Positions 19,874 to 28,345 of a stretch of 64,000 bases of DNA are shown here, piece by piece. The notes beneath the pieces were generated by a model. That model was not told where the DNA came from. It was given only the letters and a program-made list of their open reading frames with translations, and searched no databases. The position numbers were made by a program, and so were the translations under genes. This stretch comes from Methylocapsa palsarum (GTDB lineage: Bacteria; Pseudomonadota; Alphaproteobacteria; Rhizobiales; Beijerinckiaceae), in assembly GCF_900114285.1 (NCBI RefSeq), contig NZ_FOSN01000017.1, positions 21,590 through 85,589 on the forward strand. Direction: 5' to 3'. The stretch's first letter is position 1. Each line of letters begins with the position of its first letter.

Positions 19874-20986
19874 TTAGCGCGCCGGGCGGAACGGCGTTCT
19901 GGCGAGAAGCCTGCCGCCGCGGTCGAGAACCACGATTTCAAGCGCGATCGATGCGCCGCGCAACGCTTTGGCGCCGGTCCGCCAGGCCGCCTCGGCCACC
20001 TGCGCGCCAATGTCGACTCCTTCCGCCAACGCCAGATCGGCGACCTCCATGGCGGTGTTGGCCGTTCTCGCCCGGGCGACAAGCTGCGGCCCGGCGCCGG
20101 CTTCGGCGAGGCGTTCGGCGAGCCAGTCGAAATCGACCTCTCCGCGCCGCGAATGGAGGTCGAGAAGGCCCTGGCCGAGCTTCGTCATCTTGGCGAAGCC
20201 GCCCGCGATCGTCACTCTTTCAATCTCGTGACGGCGCAGATATTTCAGCATGCCGCCAACGAAATCGCCCATTTCGATCAAGGCGATGTCCGGCAGGCCG
20301 TGCAAGGCCTTGACCGCCGCTTCCGAAGTCGAGCCCGTCGCCCCCGCGATATGGCGAAGTCCCGCCGCTCTCGCGACGTCGACGCCGCGGTGAATGGTGT
20401 CGATCCAGGCCGCGCAGGAGAACGGCACCACGACGCCCGTCGTGCCGAGGATGGAAAGGCCGCCGACAATTCCGAGGCGGGCGTTGAGGGTATGCTCCGC
20501 GATCCTTTCGCCGCCGGGGATCGAGATTTCCACGATCGCATCGCCTTCGACGGCGTGAAGCCGGGCGGCTTCGGCGATTTCCGCGGCGATCATCTGGCGC
20601 GGGATCGGATTGATGGCGGGTTCGCCCGGCGGCAGCGGCAGTCCGGCGCGAGTGACCGTGCCGACGCCTTCGCCCGCGCGGAACGCGACGCCCGATCCCG
20701 GCGGTCCGCGGCGCACGCTGGCGACGACGAGGGCGCCGTGAGTCACGTCCGGATCGTCGCCGGCGTCCTTGATGACGCCCGCGCGCGCGAACCCGTCGCC
20801 GAGGTCTTCAACGGCGAGGGCGAACGCGGGCTGCGCTCCGCCCGGCAGGGTGATGCGGACGGGATCGGGGAACCTGCCGCAGACCAGAGCCTCGAAGGCG
20901 GCGCGCGCGGCGGCGGCGGCGCAGGCGCCGGTCGTCCAGCCTTTGCGCAATTTATAAGGAGGGGCGCCGGCATCAGCTTCGCTCAT
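19874..20986 (-). CDS. cbiD: Cobalt-precorrin-5B C1-methyltransferase (CbiD family)
   Basis: CbiD methylates C1 of (cobalt-)precorrin-5B. The 370-residue protein begins with the family signature KGWTTGACAAAAARAA, then DAGDDPDVTHGA, GGLSILGTTG and the C-terminal IAGGFAKMTKLGQG motif. In classical aerobic clusters CobF does C1 methylation together with deacylation; no CobF is present here and CbiD probably takes that role (inference from the gene set). It is divergent from cobB with a 38-base gap. Confidence 0.9.
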   Translation of the reverse strand: MSEADAGAPPYKLRKGWTTGACAAAAARAAFEALVCGRFPDPVRITLPGGAQPAFALAVEDLGDGFARAGVIKDAGDDPDVTHGALVVASVRRGPPGSGVAFRAGEGVGTVTRAGLPLPPGEPAINPIPRQMIAAEIAEAARLHAVEGDAIVEISIPGGERIAEHTLNARLGIVGGLSILGTTGVVVPFSCAAWIDTIHRGVDVARAAGLRHIAGATGSTSEAAVKALHGLPDIALIEMGDFVGGMLKYLRRHEIERVTIAGGFAKMTKLGQGLLDLHSRRGEVDFDWLAERLAEAGAGPQLVARARTANTAMEVADLALAEGVDIGAQVAEAAWRTGAKALRGASIALEIVVLDRGGRLLARTPFRPAR

Positions 20987-21024
20987 CGCAGAGGACGCGC
21001 TTTCTCGACATGTGACGGACAGGG

Positions 21025-22413
21025 GTGAATTTGACGGGCATGGAGTCTACGAGCCGACGCTCTATCAGTCTAACACGCGGCCTCGTCGTTGCGGCGCCAA
21101 GGTCTGGAAGCGGCAAGACCTTGCTGACCCTCGGTCTGATGCGGGCGTTCAAAATCGCGGGCCTGCGAGTCGGCGGCGCGAAATGCGGACCCGACTATAT
21201 TGATCCTGCATTCCACGCCGCGGCGAGCGGGGAGCCGAGCTTCAATCTCGACAGCTGGGCGATGCCTCCCGCCTTGATCGGGTCGCTGGCGTCGTCGGCG
21301 GGGGCTGGCCGCGACATCGTCGTCTGCGAAGGCGCCATGGGGTTGTTCGACGGCGCTTCCGGCGATGCGGGCCAGGTCGGCTCCTCGGCGGATATCGCGG
21401 CGGCGCTGGGCTGGCCGGTTCTGCTGGTGGTGGACGTTTCGGGCCAGGCGCAAACCGCCGCCGCGATCGTCAAGGGCTGCGCTAGCTATGATTCCCGCAT
21501 CAAGATCGCCGGCGTCGTCCTCAATCGCGTCGGGGGCGAACGGCATCGCCGCCTTGCGGCGGACGCGATCGAAGCCCTCGGAATAAGGGTCTTCGGAGCC
21601 TTGCCGCGGGATGATTCGGTGCGTCTGCCGGAACGCCACCTGGGGCTCGTCCAGGCTGGCGAAACCGAAGGGCTGGACGCGCGGCTGGACGCGATGGCCG
21701 ACTTCGTCCGCGCCCACGCCGATCTTGAGGCGATTTTGTCGTCCGCTGTTTCCTCGGGAACGGAAGCATTTCCCAATTCGGGCCTCTCGCCGCCAGCGCA
21801 ACGGATCGCGATCGCGCGAGACGACGCCTTCTCGTTTCTCTACCCGCACATCCTTGCGGGATGGCGCGCGGAGGGAGCCGAAATCGCCTTCTTTTCGCCG
21901 CTCGCCGACGAACCGCCGCCGGACCATTGCGATCTTTGCTGGCTGCCGGGCGGCTATCCCGAGCTGCATGCCGGGCGTCTCGCCGCTTCGGCCGCGTTTT
22001 TGGAGGGGCTGCGCCGCTTTGCGCAAAGCAGACCCGTCCATGGGGAGTGCGGCGGCTACATCGCGCTGGGACAGACGCTGACCGATAAAGACGGCAAGGT
22101 CCACCCTATGGCCGGCCTGCTCGGACCCTCTTTCCGTTTCGACAAACGCGGGCTTCACCTTGGATATCGCGACGCCCGGATCGCCTCCGCTCATGCCCTC
22201 GGGGCGGAAGGGGCCCGTCTGCGGGGCCATGAATTCCACTATGCGACGCAAATCGAGCAGGAAAAGCCCGATGCGCCATTTGCTTTCGTGCGCGACGCGC
22301 ATGGCGGACCGGAACGACCCGACGGAAGCCGCCGCGGTTTGACGTCGGGCAGTTTTTTTCACGTCATCGCAAAAGCAGAGGATCTGGCGGCGCGGCCGGC
22401 GGGACGAATGTAA
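21025..22413 (+). CDS. cobB: Hydrogenobyrinic/cobyrinic acid a,c-diamide synthase
   Basis: ATP- and glutamine-dependent amidation of the a and c acetate side chains. The N-terminal P-loop PRSGSGKTLLTLG is followed by the family stretch KCGPDYIDPAFH. VCEGAMGLFDG lies mid-protein, and the C-terminal glutaminase has its nucleophile in HGECGGYIALG. Length is 462 residues from the GTG at 21025; an in-frame ATG at 21040 is a second possible start. It has its own transcription unit, divergent from cbiD. Confidence 0.92.
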   Translation: MNLTGMESTSRRSISLTRGLVVAAPRSGSGKTLLTLGLMRAFKIAGLRVGGAKCGPDYIDPAFHAAASGEPSFNLDSWAMPPALIGSLASSAGAGRDIVVCEGAMGLFDGASGDAGQVGSSADIAAALGWPVLLVVDVSGQAQTAAAIVKGCASYDSRIKIAGVVLNRVGGERHRRLAADAIEALGIRVFGALPRDDSVRLPERHLGLVQAGETEGLDARLDAMADFVRAHADLEAILSSAVSSGTEAFPNSGLSPPAQRIAIARDDAFSFLYPHILAGWRAEGAEIAFFSPLADEPPPDHCDLCWLPGGYPELHAGRLAASAAFLEGLRRFAQSRPVHGECGGYIALGQTLTDKDGKVHPMAGLLGPSFRFDKRGLHLGYRDARIASAHALGAEGARLRGHEFHYATQIEQEKPDAPFAFVRDAHGGPERPDGSRRGLTSGSFFHVIAKAEDLAARPAGRM

Positions 22414-22832
22414 TTTCCCGGACGCGAGCGGCTTCGATCAAGGGATCTTCTGGTCCGCGCCTGTCCCGCCGCTTCGCTCTTGAATTGGCCAGATGGAGTT
22501 CCTGGGCCCCAAGAGGCGCGGCCGAATGGGGTGAGTCCCGGGGCGCTGAATTGGCGCAAGGGCTTTCGCACCTAACCGCTTGACCGCGACTAAGATTTCC
22601 TTTTATAACACCCGAACGAAAAAGACGGGTAGTAACAACTGCGCTTCTGCTGATTTAATCTGTACAACTGAACTTAGTCGGTCAATCTCTAAGAATTGTC
22701 AGGCTCGTTAAAATGTATAGATCGGCTGTTTCGTGGAATTAGGCCGTTTTTGTAAAAGACACACACGCGATCCGCGTGTTTGCTGCTTGTCAGAGCTATA
22801 ACAGCTTTTGATAATATTGTAAGGAGGAAAAA
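22414..22832 (+). promoter_or_regulatory. AT-rich leader region of the 37-residue membrane peptide
   Basis: This 419-base gap drops sharply in GC from ~22590 on. A sigma70-like pair TTGACC (22580-22585) and TATAAC (22604-22609) is spaced by 18 bases, giving a leader of about 215 bases. A perfect 7-3-7 inverted repeat, ACACGCG ATC CGCGTGT, lies at 22763-22779, about 55 bases before the start codon; it could be an operator or an RNA hairpin. A second promoter-like pair (22787/22810) would start transcription inside the ribosome binding site and is less likely. Confidence 0.4.
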
Positions 22833-22946
22833 ATGGGTGCTATTCTTGACGTTGTTGAGTATCTGAAGACTCCGTTCGGCGCCATTGCGGCGATCGGCGG
22901 CCTTGCCGCTCTGTTCTTTTTTGGACGCTGGGTTCTTCAAGACTAA
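22833..22946 (+). CDS. Single-pass membrane peptide, 37 residues, unknown
   Basis: Preceded by AAGGAGG (22821-22827) at ideal distance, the strongest ribosome binding site I saw in the window. The product starts MGAILDVVEYLKTPFG, followed by a hydrophobic span of about 15-18 residues (AIAAIGGLAALFFF) and the tail GRWVLQD. The TPFGAIAAIGG turn and the Gly-rich helix suggest a helix packed against another membrane protein. No family is recognised. A hairpin terminator follows about 160 bases after the stop, so it looks like a strongly expressed single-gene message. It is too short for most gene finders. Confidence 0.65.
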   Translation: MGAILDVVEYLKTPFGAIAAIGGLAALFFFGRWVLQD

Positions 22947-23103
22947 GAGAGGCGTGTTTCATTTGGCCGCATCTCCGGCGCTACGCCGTTGTGGTCGTGA
23001 AACCCTCGATGAGCGATCGGGTTACTTCCAAGTTGCCCGAGTTCGTCTGGCGAAGTTGAAGAATTAGCTTTAGAGGCGGCGACAGATCGCCGCGGCAAAG
23101 TTT

Positions 23104-23154
23104 AGACCCGCCCGAAGGTTCGGATGCGAACAGCACGGGCCGGTCTCATTTTCG
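23104..23154 (+). terminator. Hairpin terminator after the small membrane peptide
   Basis: Long stem: AGACCCGCCCG (23104-23114) pairs with CGGGCCGGTCT (23136-23146) with one mismatch. An inner hairpin GTTCG/CGAAC sits in the loop. CATTTT follows. The T run is short, so efficiency is uncertain. Confidence 0.55.
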
Positions 23155-23273
23155 ATCTCGCGTTTTACGTCGTGACATCTCTGTGATCATTAACCAATAA
23201 AGCAAAACAGCAGAGATTCTCCGCGAGGTCCTGTCGTCCGTATCCAAGAGCCTCCAAGCTCCGGCATTAGGAT

Positions 23274-24149
23274 ATGCTGATGAATTGGGATTACACGCCG
23301 CTAGACAGTAAAGAAAAGCCTCGGGAGGCGAGTTTGGGCGTTTTGTCACCGGCTCAATCCGCCCGGGCGCGACAAACAGCCAAGCCGACCCACTCACAGA
23401 CGAACCGCGCGACAACAAGACGCAGGACGAAGTCCGTTGGGTTTTTAGTGAACGATAATATCATTCCTGTCAACGACAACCCGCCGATCTTTGCGCATAC
23501 AGACACTCTTCTGGGGGAGGAATCGCAGGCATTGTTCCCGATTTTCCCCGTCAATATCGCGATCGCCGACAAGAATCCGATGGTTCTCGCGGCGTTGGAG
23601 GCTTTGCTCACCCGAGACAAGCGCTTCAATCTTCTCCTGATGGCGGGCGACGGGGAACGTTTCCTTCAGGCTCTGGGGCGGCTGCCGATCAGTCTGGCCG
23701 TCATCGGGTGGGAATTGCCGGTGCTGCACGCCCGCGACGTTCTTCAGACATTGTCGAGGCGACCGGGAGCGCCGAAGGTCGTGGTCTACAGCGGCACCAG
23801 GGATCCCGCCGCGCCCGCCGACACATTGCGGCTCGGCGGCGCGGGCTTCGTCAGCAAACTCTCGCCGCCGGAACGGCTTCTGGAGGTTTTCGCCGCCGTC
23901 GCCGCAGGCGACATGGTGTTTCCTTTCGTCGATATTCAAAAGGGGCGCGCCGATCCTTTGGCGGGCCTGACCCATCGCGAACGCGATCTGCTGGCGGCCC
24001 TGGAGTCCGGGCAGAGCAACGCTCAATTGGCGCGAGAATTCGGCGTGTCGATCAACACGGTCAAATTCCACCTGCGGAATCTTTTCTGCAAGCTCGATGT
24101 CCGCAATAGGACACAGGCCATTTGCCAATATCTGGAAATGAAACGGTAA
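23274..24149 (+). CDS. LuxR/NarL-type regulator with atypical receiver
   Basis: Up to 291 residues. The last ~65 residues are a LuxR helix-turn-helix (LTHRERDLLAALESGQSNAQ, then LAREFGVSINTVKFHLRNLF). A receiver-like domain starts near VNIAIADKNPMVLAALEALL. In it the usual phosphoacceptor Asp is replaced: the beta3 end reads AVIGWELP where VLLDLxLP is typical, while the later GFVSK Lys remains. It is therefore probably controlled by something other than phosphorylation. The ~95 residues before the receiver are polar and low in order; the start could be the ATG at 23280 (AGGA seven bases upstream) or a GTG near 23450. No histidine kinase is adjacent. Confidence 0.8.
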   Translation: MLMNWDYTPLDSKEKPREASLGVLSPAQSARARQTAKPTHSQTNRATTRRRTKSVGFLVNDNIIPVNDNPPIFAHTDTLLGEESQALFPIFPVNIAIADKNPMVLAALEALLTRDKRFNLLLMAGDGERFLQALGRLPISLAVIGWELPVLHARDVLQTLSRRPGAPKVVVYSGTRDPAAPADTLRLGGAGFVSKLSPPERLLEVFAAVAAGDMVFPFVDIQKGRADPLAGLTHRERDLLAALESGQSNAQLAREFGVSINTVKFHLRNLFCKLDVRNRTQAICQYLEMKR

Positions 24150-24421
24150 CGCCGCGCGTCGCCCCCTGATCAACGAGAGCGGGCGGAGGAGAAACCGACC
24201 AGACTTTTGCGCTCAGGCCCCCCTGTTCAGATGGGGGAACGCGTGTGAGGGCGCCGCGCCGGCCCTCTCAGATCGACGCGATTGGCGCGCCAAACCCAAA
24301 CCCAAGCGATCGCGTGGCGAGGCCGGCGGATGCGTTGAGACCATCGATTGCGGTGCGAGGTCCTGGGATGTGAGGCCTAGGGGTGTAAGGCCTTGGGCGG
24401 CTCCCGAACCGGGACGTTCTG

Positions 24422-24850
24422 TCAATCGCCGGTGATCATGACTTCCGGCATGGCGTCCGGATCGGGAATATCGAGCCCGTCTTCTTCGGCGAGATTGACG
24501 CCGGTCAGGCAAACGTCGCCATCATCGATCACGAGCGTGATCGACGTGAGGCTCTTTCCCTGACAGGGACCGATGAAGCAGTGGCCCGTGTCCAGGTCGA
24601 ATTGCGCCTTATGATTGCCGCAGGTCAGGAAATTACCTTCCTCGTCGAGAAAATCTCCGGGCCGCGTATCGAGCCGCAATCCCTGGTGGGGACAGGCGTT
24701 TTCAAATCCGAAGAATTGATTGCCTTTCCGCGTGATGAGGATCGGCCAGGGCTTCGGTTCGCCGTTTTCCTCGGCCCGCATCAGCACAAAACCCATCGCC
24801 TGCCCATCGTCGACCTCGATCGTCCGGCAAATCGCAAACAGCTCATCCAT
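24422..24850 (-). CDS. Rieske [2Fe-2S] ferredoxin-like protein
   Basis: A 142-residue protein with the Rieske ligands C53-x-H55 (NACPHQGLRL) and C77-x2-H80 (TCGNHKAQF). Spacing is typical of soluble Rieske ferredoxins or dioxygenase-associated ones. No signal peptide or membrane helix, so it is cytoplasmic. The acidic C-terminus (EEDGLDIPDPDAMPE) resembles electron carriers that dock to partner enzymes. The start at 24850 is chosen because upstream frame runs into rmlD. It lies downstream of rmlD on the same strand (115 bases). No oxygenase partner is nearby, so its role is open. Confidence 0.85.
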   Translation of the reverse strand: MDELFAICRTIEVDDGQAMGFVLMRAEENGEPKPWPILITRKGNQFFGFENACPHQGLRLDTRPGDFLDEEGNFLTCGNHKAQFDLDTGHCFIGPCQGKSLTSITLVIDDGDVCLTGVNLAEEDGLDIPDPDAMPEVMITGD

Positions 24851-24965
24851 CGATTGGCGCCTTTCGGACAATGTCCAACGCTCCAGGAATGCGGAAGCGT
24901 GCAAAGCTGCTTGAAGCAATCGACGCGCCACGGCCAGCGGCTTCTTGTCCTCCCGCGAAAGCGCT

Positions 24966-25850
24966 CTAATCCGCGGCGAAAAGTTCACGCACCACCGCAT
25001 CGGTTTCGAGGGTCCAGGGCCGTGGGCCGAAGCCGAATGTCCGGATAAACTTACCGCAATCGAAAACGGAATTCGCCGGACGGCGCGCGGGCGTCGGATA
25101 ATCCGAGGTCGCAATCGCGGTGACTTTCGGATGACGCCCGGTGAAAGGAGCTTGCGCGTCGATGATGCGGCTCGCGAACTCGTGCCAGCTTGCCGATCCC
25201 GCGCCGGCGAAATGATAAAGGCCGTAAACTTCGGAGCCATAAACTTCGGAGCGGAGCCGGGGCGCAATCTGCAAGATCGCGCCTGCGATGTCGCCCGTCG
25301 ATGTCGGGCATCCGCGCTGATCGGCGACGACGCGCAATTCGTCGCGCTCCCTGGCGAGACGGAGCATGGTTTTCAGGAAGTTGGCGCCGAAGGCGCCGAA
25401 GACCCAGGATGTCCGTAAAATGACATGGCGCGGCGCCGCCTTCCGGACCGCCTCCTCGCCCGCCGCCTTCGTGGCGCCGTAGACACCGAGGGGCGCGATC
25501 GGGTCGGTTTCGACATAGGGGCCCTCTTTGGAGCCATCGAAAACATAATCGGTCGAGATGTGGATCAGCGGCGTTCCCGCCGCGGCGCAGGCGGCGGCGA
25601 TCACTCCAGGCCCGATCTCGTTGCCGAGCCGCGCGGCGTCGGGGTCCTTTTCGGCAAGGTCCACCTTGGTATAGGCCGCCGCATTGACGACAATGCTCGG
25701 ACGCGCGGCGCTAAGAGCCTGCGAGACGGCCGCCGTATCGCTGATATCGACGTCGGCATGCGAAATCGCGGTATAGGGCATGGCCTTTAACGCCGCGGTC
25801 CGCTGCAGTTCCTGTCCCAGCTGGCCGCCGCCGCCAAAAATCAGGATCAT
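24966..25850 (-). CDS. rmlD: dTDP-4-dehydrorhamnose reductase
   Basis: NADPH-dependent last step of dTDP-L-rhamnose synthesis. The 294-residue SDR protein has the nucleotide motif FGGGGQLGQEL at the N-terminus, NAAAYTKVDLAEKD, the segment HISTDYVFDG, and the catalytic Y-x3-K in YGATKAAGE. rmlA, rmlB and rmlC are not in the window. It may serve the polysaccharide locus 25 kb away. Confidence 0.92.
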   Translation of the reverse strand: MILIFGGGGQLGQELQRTAALKAMPYTAISHADVDISDTAAVSQALSAARPSIVVNAAAYTKVDLAEKDPDAARLGNEIGPGVIAAACAAAGTPLIHISTDYVFDGSKEGPYVETDPIAPLGVYGATKAAGEEAVRKAAPRHVILRTSWVFGAFGANFLKTMLRLARERDELRVVADQRGCPTSTGDIAGAILQIAPRLRSEVYGSEVYGLYHFAGAGSASWHEFASRIIDAQAPFTGRHPKVTAIATSDYPTPARRPANSVFDCGKFIRTFGFGPRPWTLETDAVVRELFAAD

Positions 25851-26106
25851 TCGGGCGCCTTACGACGGTTTGCGCGGCCGGGGCGGACTCGTGGCCGCGT
25901 TCCCGACGAACGGGCGATCTTTCGTCTCATCGTTTCCGCTTCCACATTCGGCCGACGCCGCAATCGCGATTGCATATCCCAGATTCGCGTCCGGCGTCTA
26001 TTTGCGCGGCCCGGTTTGACCGGCGCCTTGCTTTTTCCGGCTCCGCGCCGCATAGCGCGCCATCCCTTTCCCTACGGCTTCGCCGGCGTCTTGAAGAGTG
26101 CTTTTC

Positions 26107-27204
26107 ATGGGTTTCAAATGCGGCATCGTCGGCCTGCCTAACGTGGGCAAGTCCACATTGTTCAACGCGCTGACTCAAACCGCGGCGGCGCAGGCGGCGA
26201 ATTACCCGTTCTGCACCATCGAACCCAATGTCGGCGACGTCGCGGTGCCGGACGAGCGGCTGGAGAAGCTGGCGAAAATCGCGGGATCGAAAGACATCAT
26301 TCCGACGCGGCTCGCCTTTGTCGACATCGCCGGGCTGGTGCGGGGCGCCTCCAAAGGGGAGGGGCTCGGAAACCAGTTTCTCGCGAACATCCGCGAATGC
26401 GACGCCATCGCCCATGTCGTGCGCTGCTTTGAGGATTCCGACATCACTCATGTCGAGGGCAAGATCGCTCCGATCGACGATATCGAGACGATCGAGACCG
26501 AACTGATGCTGGCGGATCTCGAAAGCCTCGAAAAACGCGCCGCCGCGCTGGAGAAAAAAGCCAAGGGCGCCGACAAGGAAGCCAAGGAGACGCTCGATCT
26601 CGCCCTGCGTTGCCTTGCTTTGCTGCGCGAGGGCAAGCCCGCCCGCCTCGTCGAGGTGAAGCCGGAGGAGCGCAAGATCTTCGAGGGGCTCGGGCTATTG
26701 TCGTCTAAGCCCGTGCTCTATGTCTGCAATGTCGAGGAAGAGGCCGCCGCGGAGGGAAACAATTTTTCCCGCGCGGTCGAGGCGCGGGCGGCCGCGGAAG
26801 GGGCCGTGGCGGTTACGGTTTCGGCGAAGATCGAGAGCGAAATCGCGGTCCTCGCCCCGGCGGATCAGAAGGACTACCTCGAAGCCGTGGGTCTCGCGGA
26901 GCCGGGCCTCAATCGCGTCATCCGCGCGGGATATGACCTGCTGCGCCTGATCACCTATTTCACGGTCGGGCCAAAGGAGGCGCGGGCCTGGACGATCGCG
27001 CAAGGAACCAGGGGGCCGCAGGCGGCGGGGGTCATCCACACCGATTTCGAAAAAGGCTTCATCCGCGCCGAAACCATCTCTTACGACGATTACATCGCCT
27101 GCAACGGCGAATCGGGCGCGCGCGAGGCGGGCAAGTTCCGGCTGGAAGGCAAGGATTACGCGGTCGCCGATGGCGACGTGCTGCATTTCCGGTTCGCCAA
27201 CTGA
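26107..27204 (+). CDS. ychF: Redox-regulated ATPase YchF (OLA1 family)
   Basis: An Obg-related P-loop protein that binds ribosomes and prefers ATP. The N-terminus has GLPNVGKST, FVDIAGLVRGASKGEGLGNQ as the G3 region, a coiled-coil insert (~125-185; ADLESLEKRAAALEKK), and a C-terminal TGS domain ending in DGDVLHFRFAN. The 365-residue length is normal. The ATG at 26107 has GAAGAG upstream; a GTG 9 bases earlier is less likely. Confidence 0.95.
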   Translation: MGFKCGIVGLPNVGKSTLFNALTQTAAAQAANYPFCTIEPNVGDVAVPDERLEKLAKIAGSKDIIPTRLAFVDIAGLVRGASKGEGLGNQFLANIRECDAIAHVVRCFEDSDITHVEGKIAPIDDIETIETELMLADLESLEKRAAALEKKAKGADKEAKETLDLALRCLALLREGKPARLVEVKPEERKIFEGLGLLSSKPVLYVCNVEEEAAAEGNNFSRAVEARAAAEGAVAVTVSAKIESEIAVLAPADQKDYLEAVGLAEPGLNRVIRAGYDLLRLITYFTVGPKEARAWTIAQGTRGPQAAGVIHTDFEKGFIRAETISYDDYIACNGESGAREAGKFRLEGKDYAVADGDVLHFRFAN

Positions 27205-27221
27205 CCGCCCCCTTCGGGCGG
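27205..27221 (+). terminator. GC-rich hairpin right after ychF
   Basis: CCGCCC and GGGCGG form a perfect 6-base stem around CCTTC, beginning one base after the ychF stop. There is no T run, so it may be an RNA 3'-end stabiliser rather than a true intrinsic terminator. Confidence 0.35.
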
Positions 27222-27352
27222 AGGCCGAACGCGCCGATCGTCGGGATCAGAGGCTCGCGGCAAGATTGAATTGGTTCGCCGGGGCGACTTGCTTAGCATG
27301 ACGCAAGGGCGTTGGGGCTGACGCCTCCGTTCACCAGAGCCGGAGCCAGGGC

Positions 27353-28345
27353 ATGGATCTGACCTTTTACGAGGATGTCGCGGTCGGCGAGACCATCGAG
27401 TTTGGCGGCCTCGACGTGACGAAACAGGAAATTCTCGACTTCGCCGGCAAATTCGATCCGCAGCCTTTCCATCTCGACGAAGCCGCGGCGAAAGGCTCGA
27501 TGCTGAAAGGGCTCGCCGCCTCGGGCTGGCATACGGCGGCGATGACCATGAGGATGAGTTATGACGGCTTCATCAAGAACTCGGCCTCGATGGGCGCTCC
27601 CGGCGTCGACGAACTGACCTGGCGCCAGCCCGTCCGCCCTGGCGACAGGCTCGTCGGCCGCCGCTCGGTGCTGGGCAAGCGGCTTTCGAGGTCGCGCCCT
27701 GAAATGGGAATTGTGCAGAACGTCATCGAGGTGTTCAACCAGATTGGACAGACGGTGATGACGCAGAAAAACCCGTTTCTGATCGCCCGGCGAGGCGCGG
27801 CGACGCCGCCGGGGCGAAGATTTCGCGGCGCGCCAGATCCCGCGGCCGGGACGAGCCCCGCTCCTTACTCGAGGGCCTATCCGACCCATCTCGAGGATCT
27901 GCCCATCGGGCAGGCGGTCGAGATCGGCGCGCAGACGCTCACCCGGGACGACATCGTCGGATTCGCTAGGGCTTTCGACCCCCAGCCGTTTCATCTTGAC
28001 GAGGACGCCGCGAAACAGAGCCATTTTGGCGGACTCGTCGCCTCGGGCTGGCAGACCGCCGCGCTCTGGATGAAGACATGGATCGCCCACAGGGAGGCGG
28101 CGGAGGCCTCGGCGAATGGCGAAAGCGCGCCCGAGATCGGGCCTTCGCCGGGGGTTTCAAATCTTGCGTGGCCCTATCCCGTCTATGTCGGCGACACCAT
28201 CACCTACACCACGAAATGCACGGGCGTGCGCCGCATATCGCGGCCGGGCTGGGGGCTGGGATTTTTTGAAAATCGAGGCCTCAATCAGGATCGCGTCTGC
28301 GTGCTCCGGTTTGACGCGGGCGTCTTCTGGCGGACACGGCCGTGA
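27353..28345 (+). CDS. Fused double MaoC-like (R)-enoyl hydratase
   Basis: A 330-residue protein made of two MaoC hot-dog domains in tandem (~1-150 and ~172-328), joined by a Pro/Arg-rich linker. Each copy keeps the hydratase dyad in FDPQPFHLDE: D35/H40 in the first and D209/H214 in the second. Each also has an SGWHTAA or SGWQTAA helix. Most bacterial homologues have one domain per chain, often as two adjacent genes; eukaryotic-type hydratase 2 is a fusion with only one active half. The likely reaction is hydration of (R)-enoyl-CoA; substrate unknown. Its stop overlaps the bluB start (GTGA). Confidence 0.82.
   Translation: MDLTFYEDVAVGETIEFGGLDVTKQEILDFAGKFDPQPFHLDEAAAKGSMLKGLAASGWHTAAMTMRMSYDGFIKNSASMGAPGVDELTWRQPVRPGDRLVGRRSVLGKRLSRSRPEMGIVQNVIEVFNQIGQTVMTQKNPFLIARRGAATPPGRRFRGAPDPAAGTSPAPYSRAYPTHLEDLPIGQAVEIGAQTLTRDDIVGFARAFDPQPFHLDEDAAKQSHFGGLVASGWQTAALWMKTWIAHREAAEASANGESAPEIGPSPGVSNLAWPYPVYVGDTITYTTKCTGVRRISRPGWGLGFFENRGLNQDRVCVLRFDAGVFWRTRP

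Noticed and set aside
22787..22815. TTGTCA-N17-GATAAT as the promoter of the small membrane peptide
   Set aside because: Transcription would start inside the ribosome binding site at 22821-22827, so the pair at 22580/22604 is more plausible.
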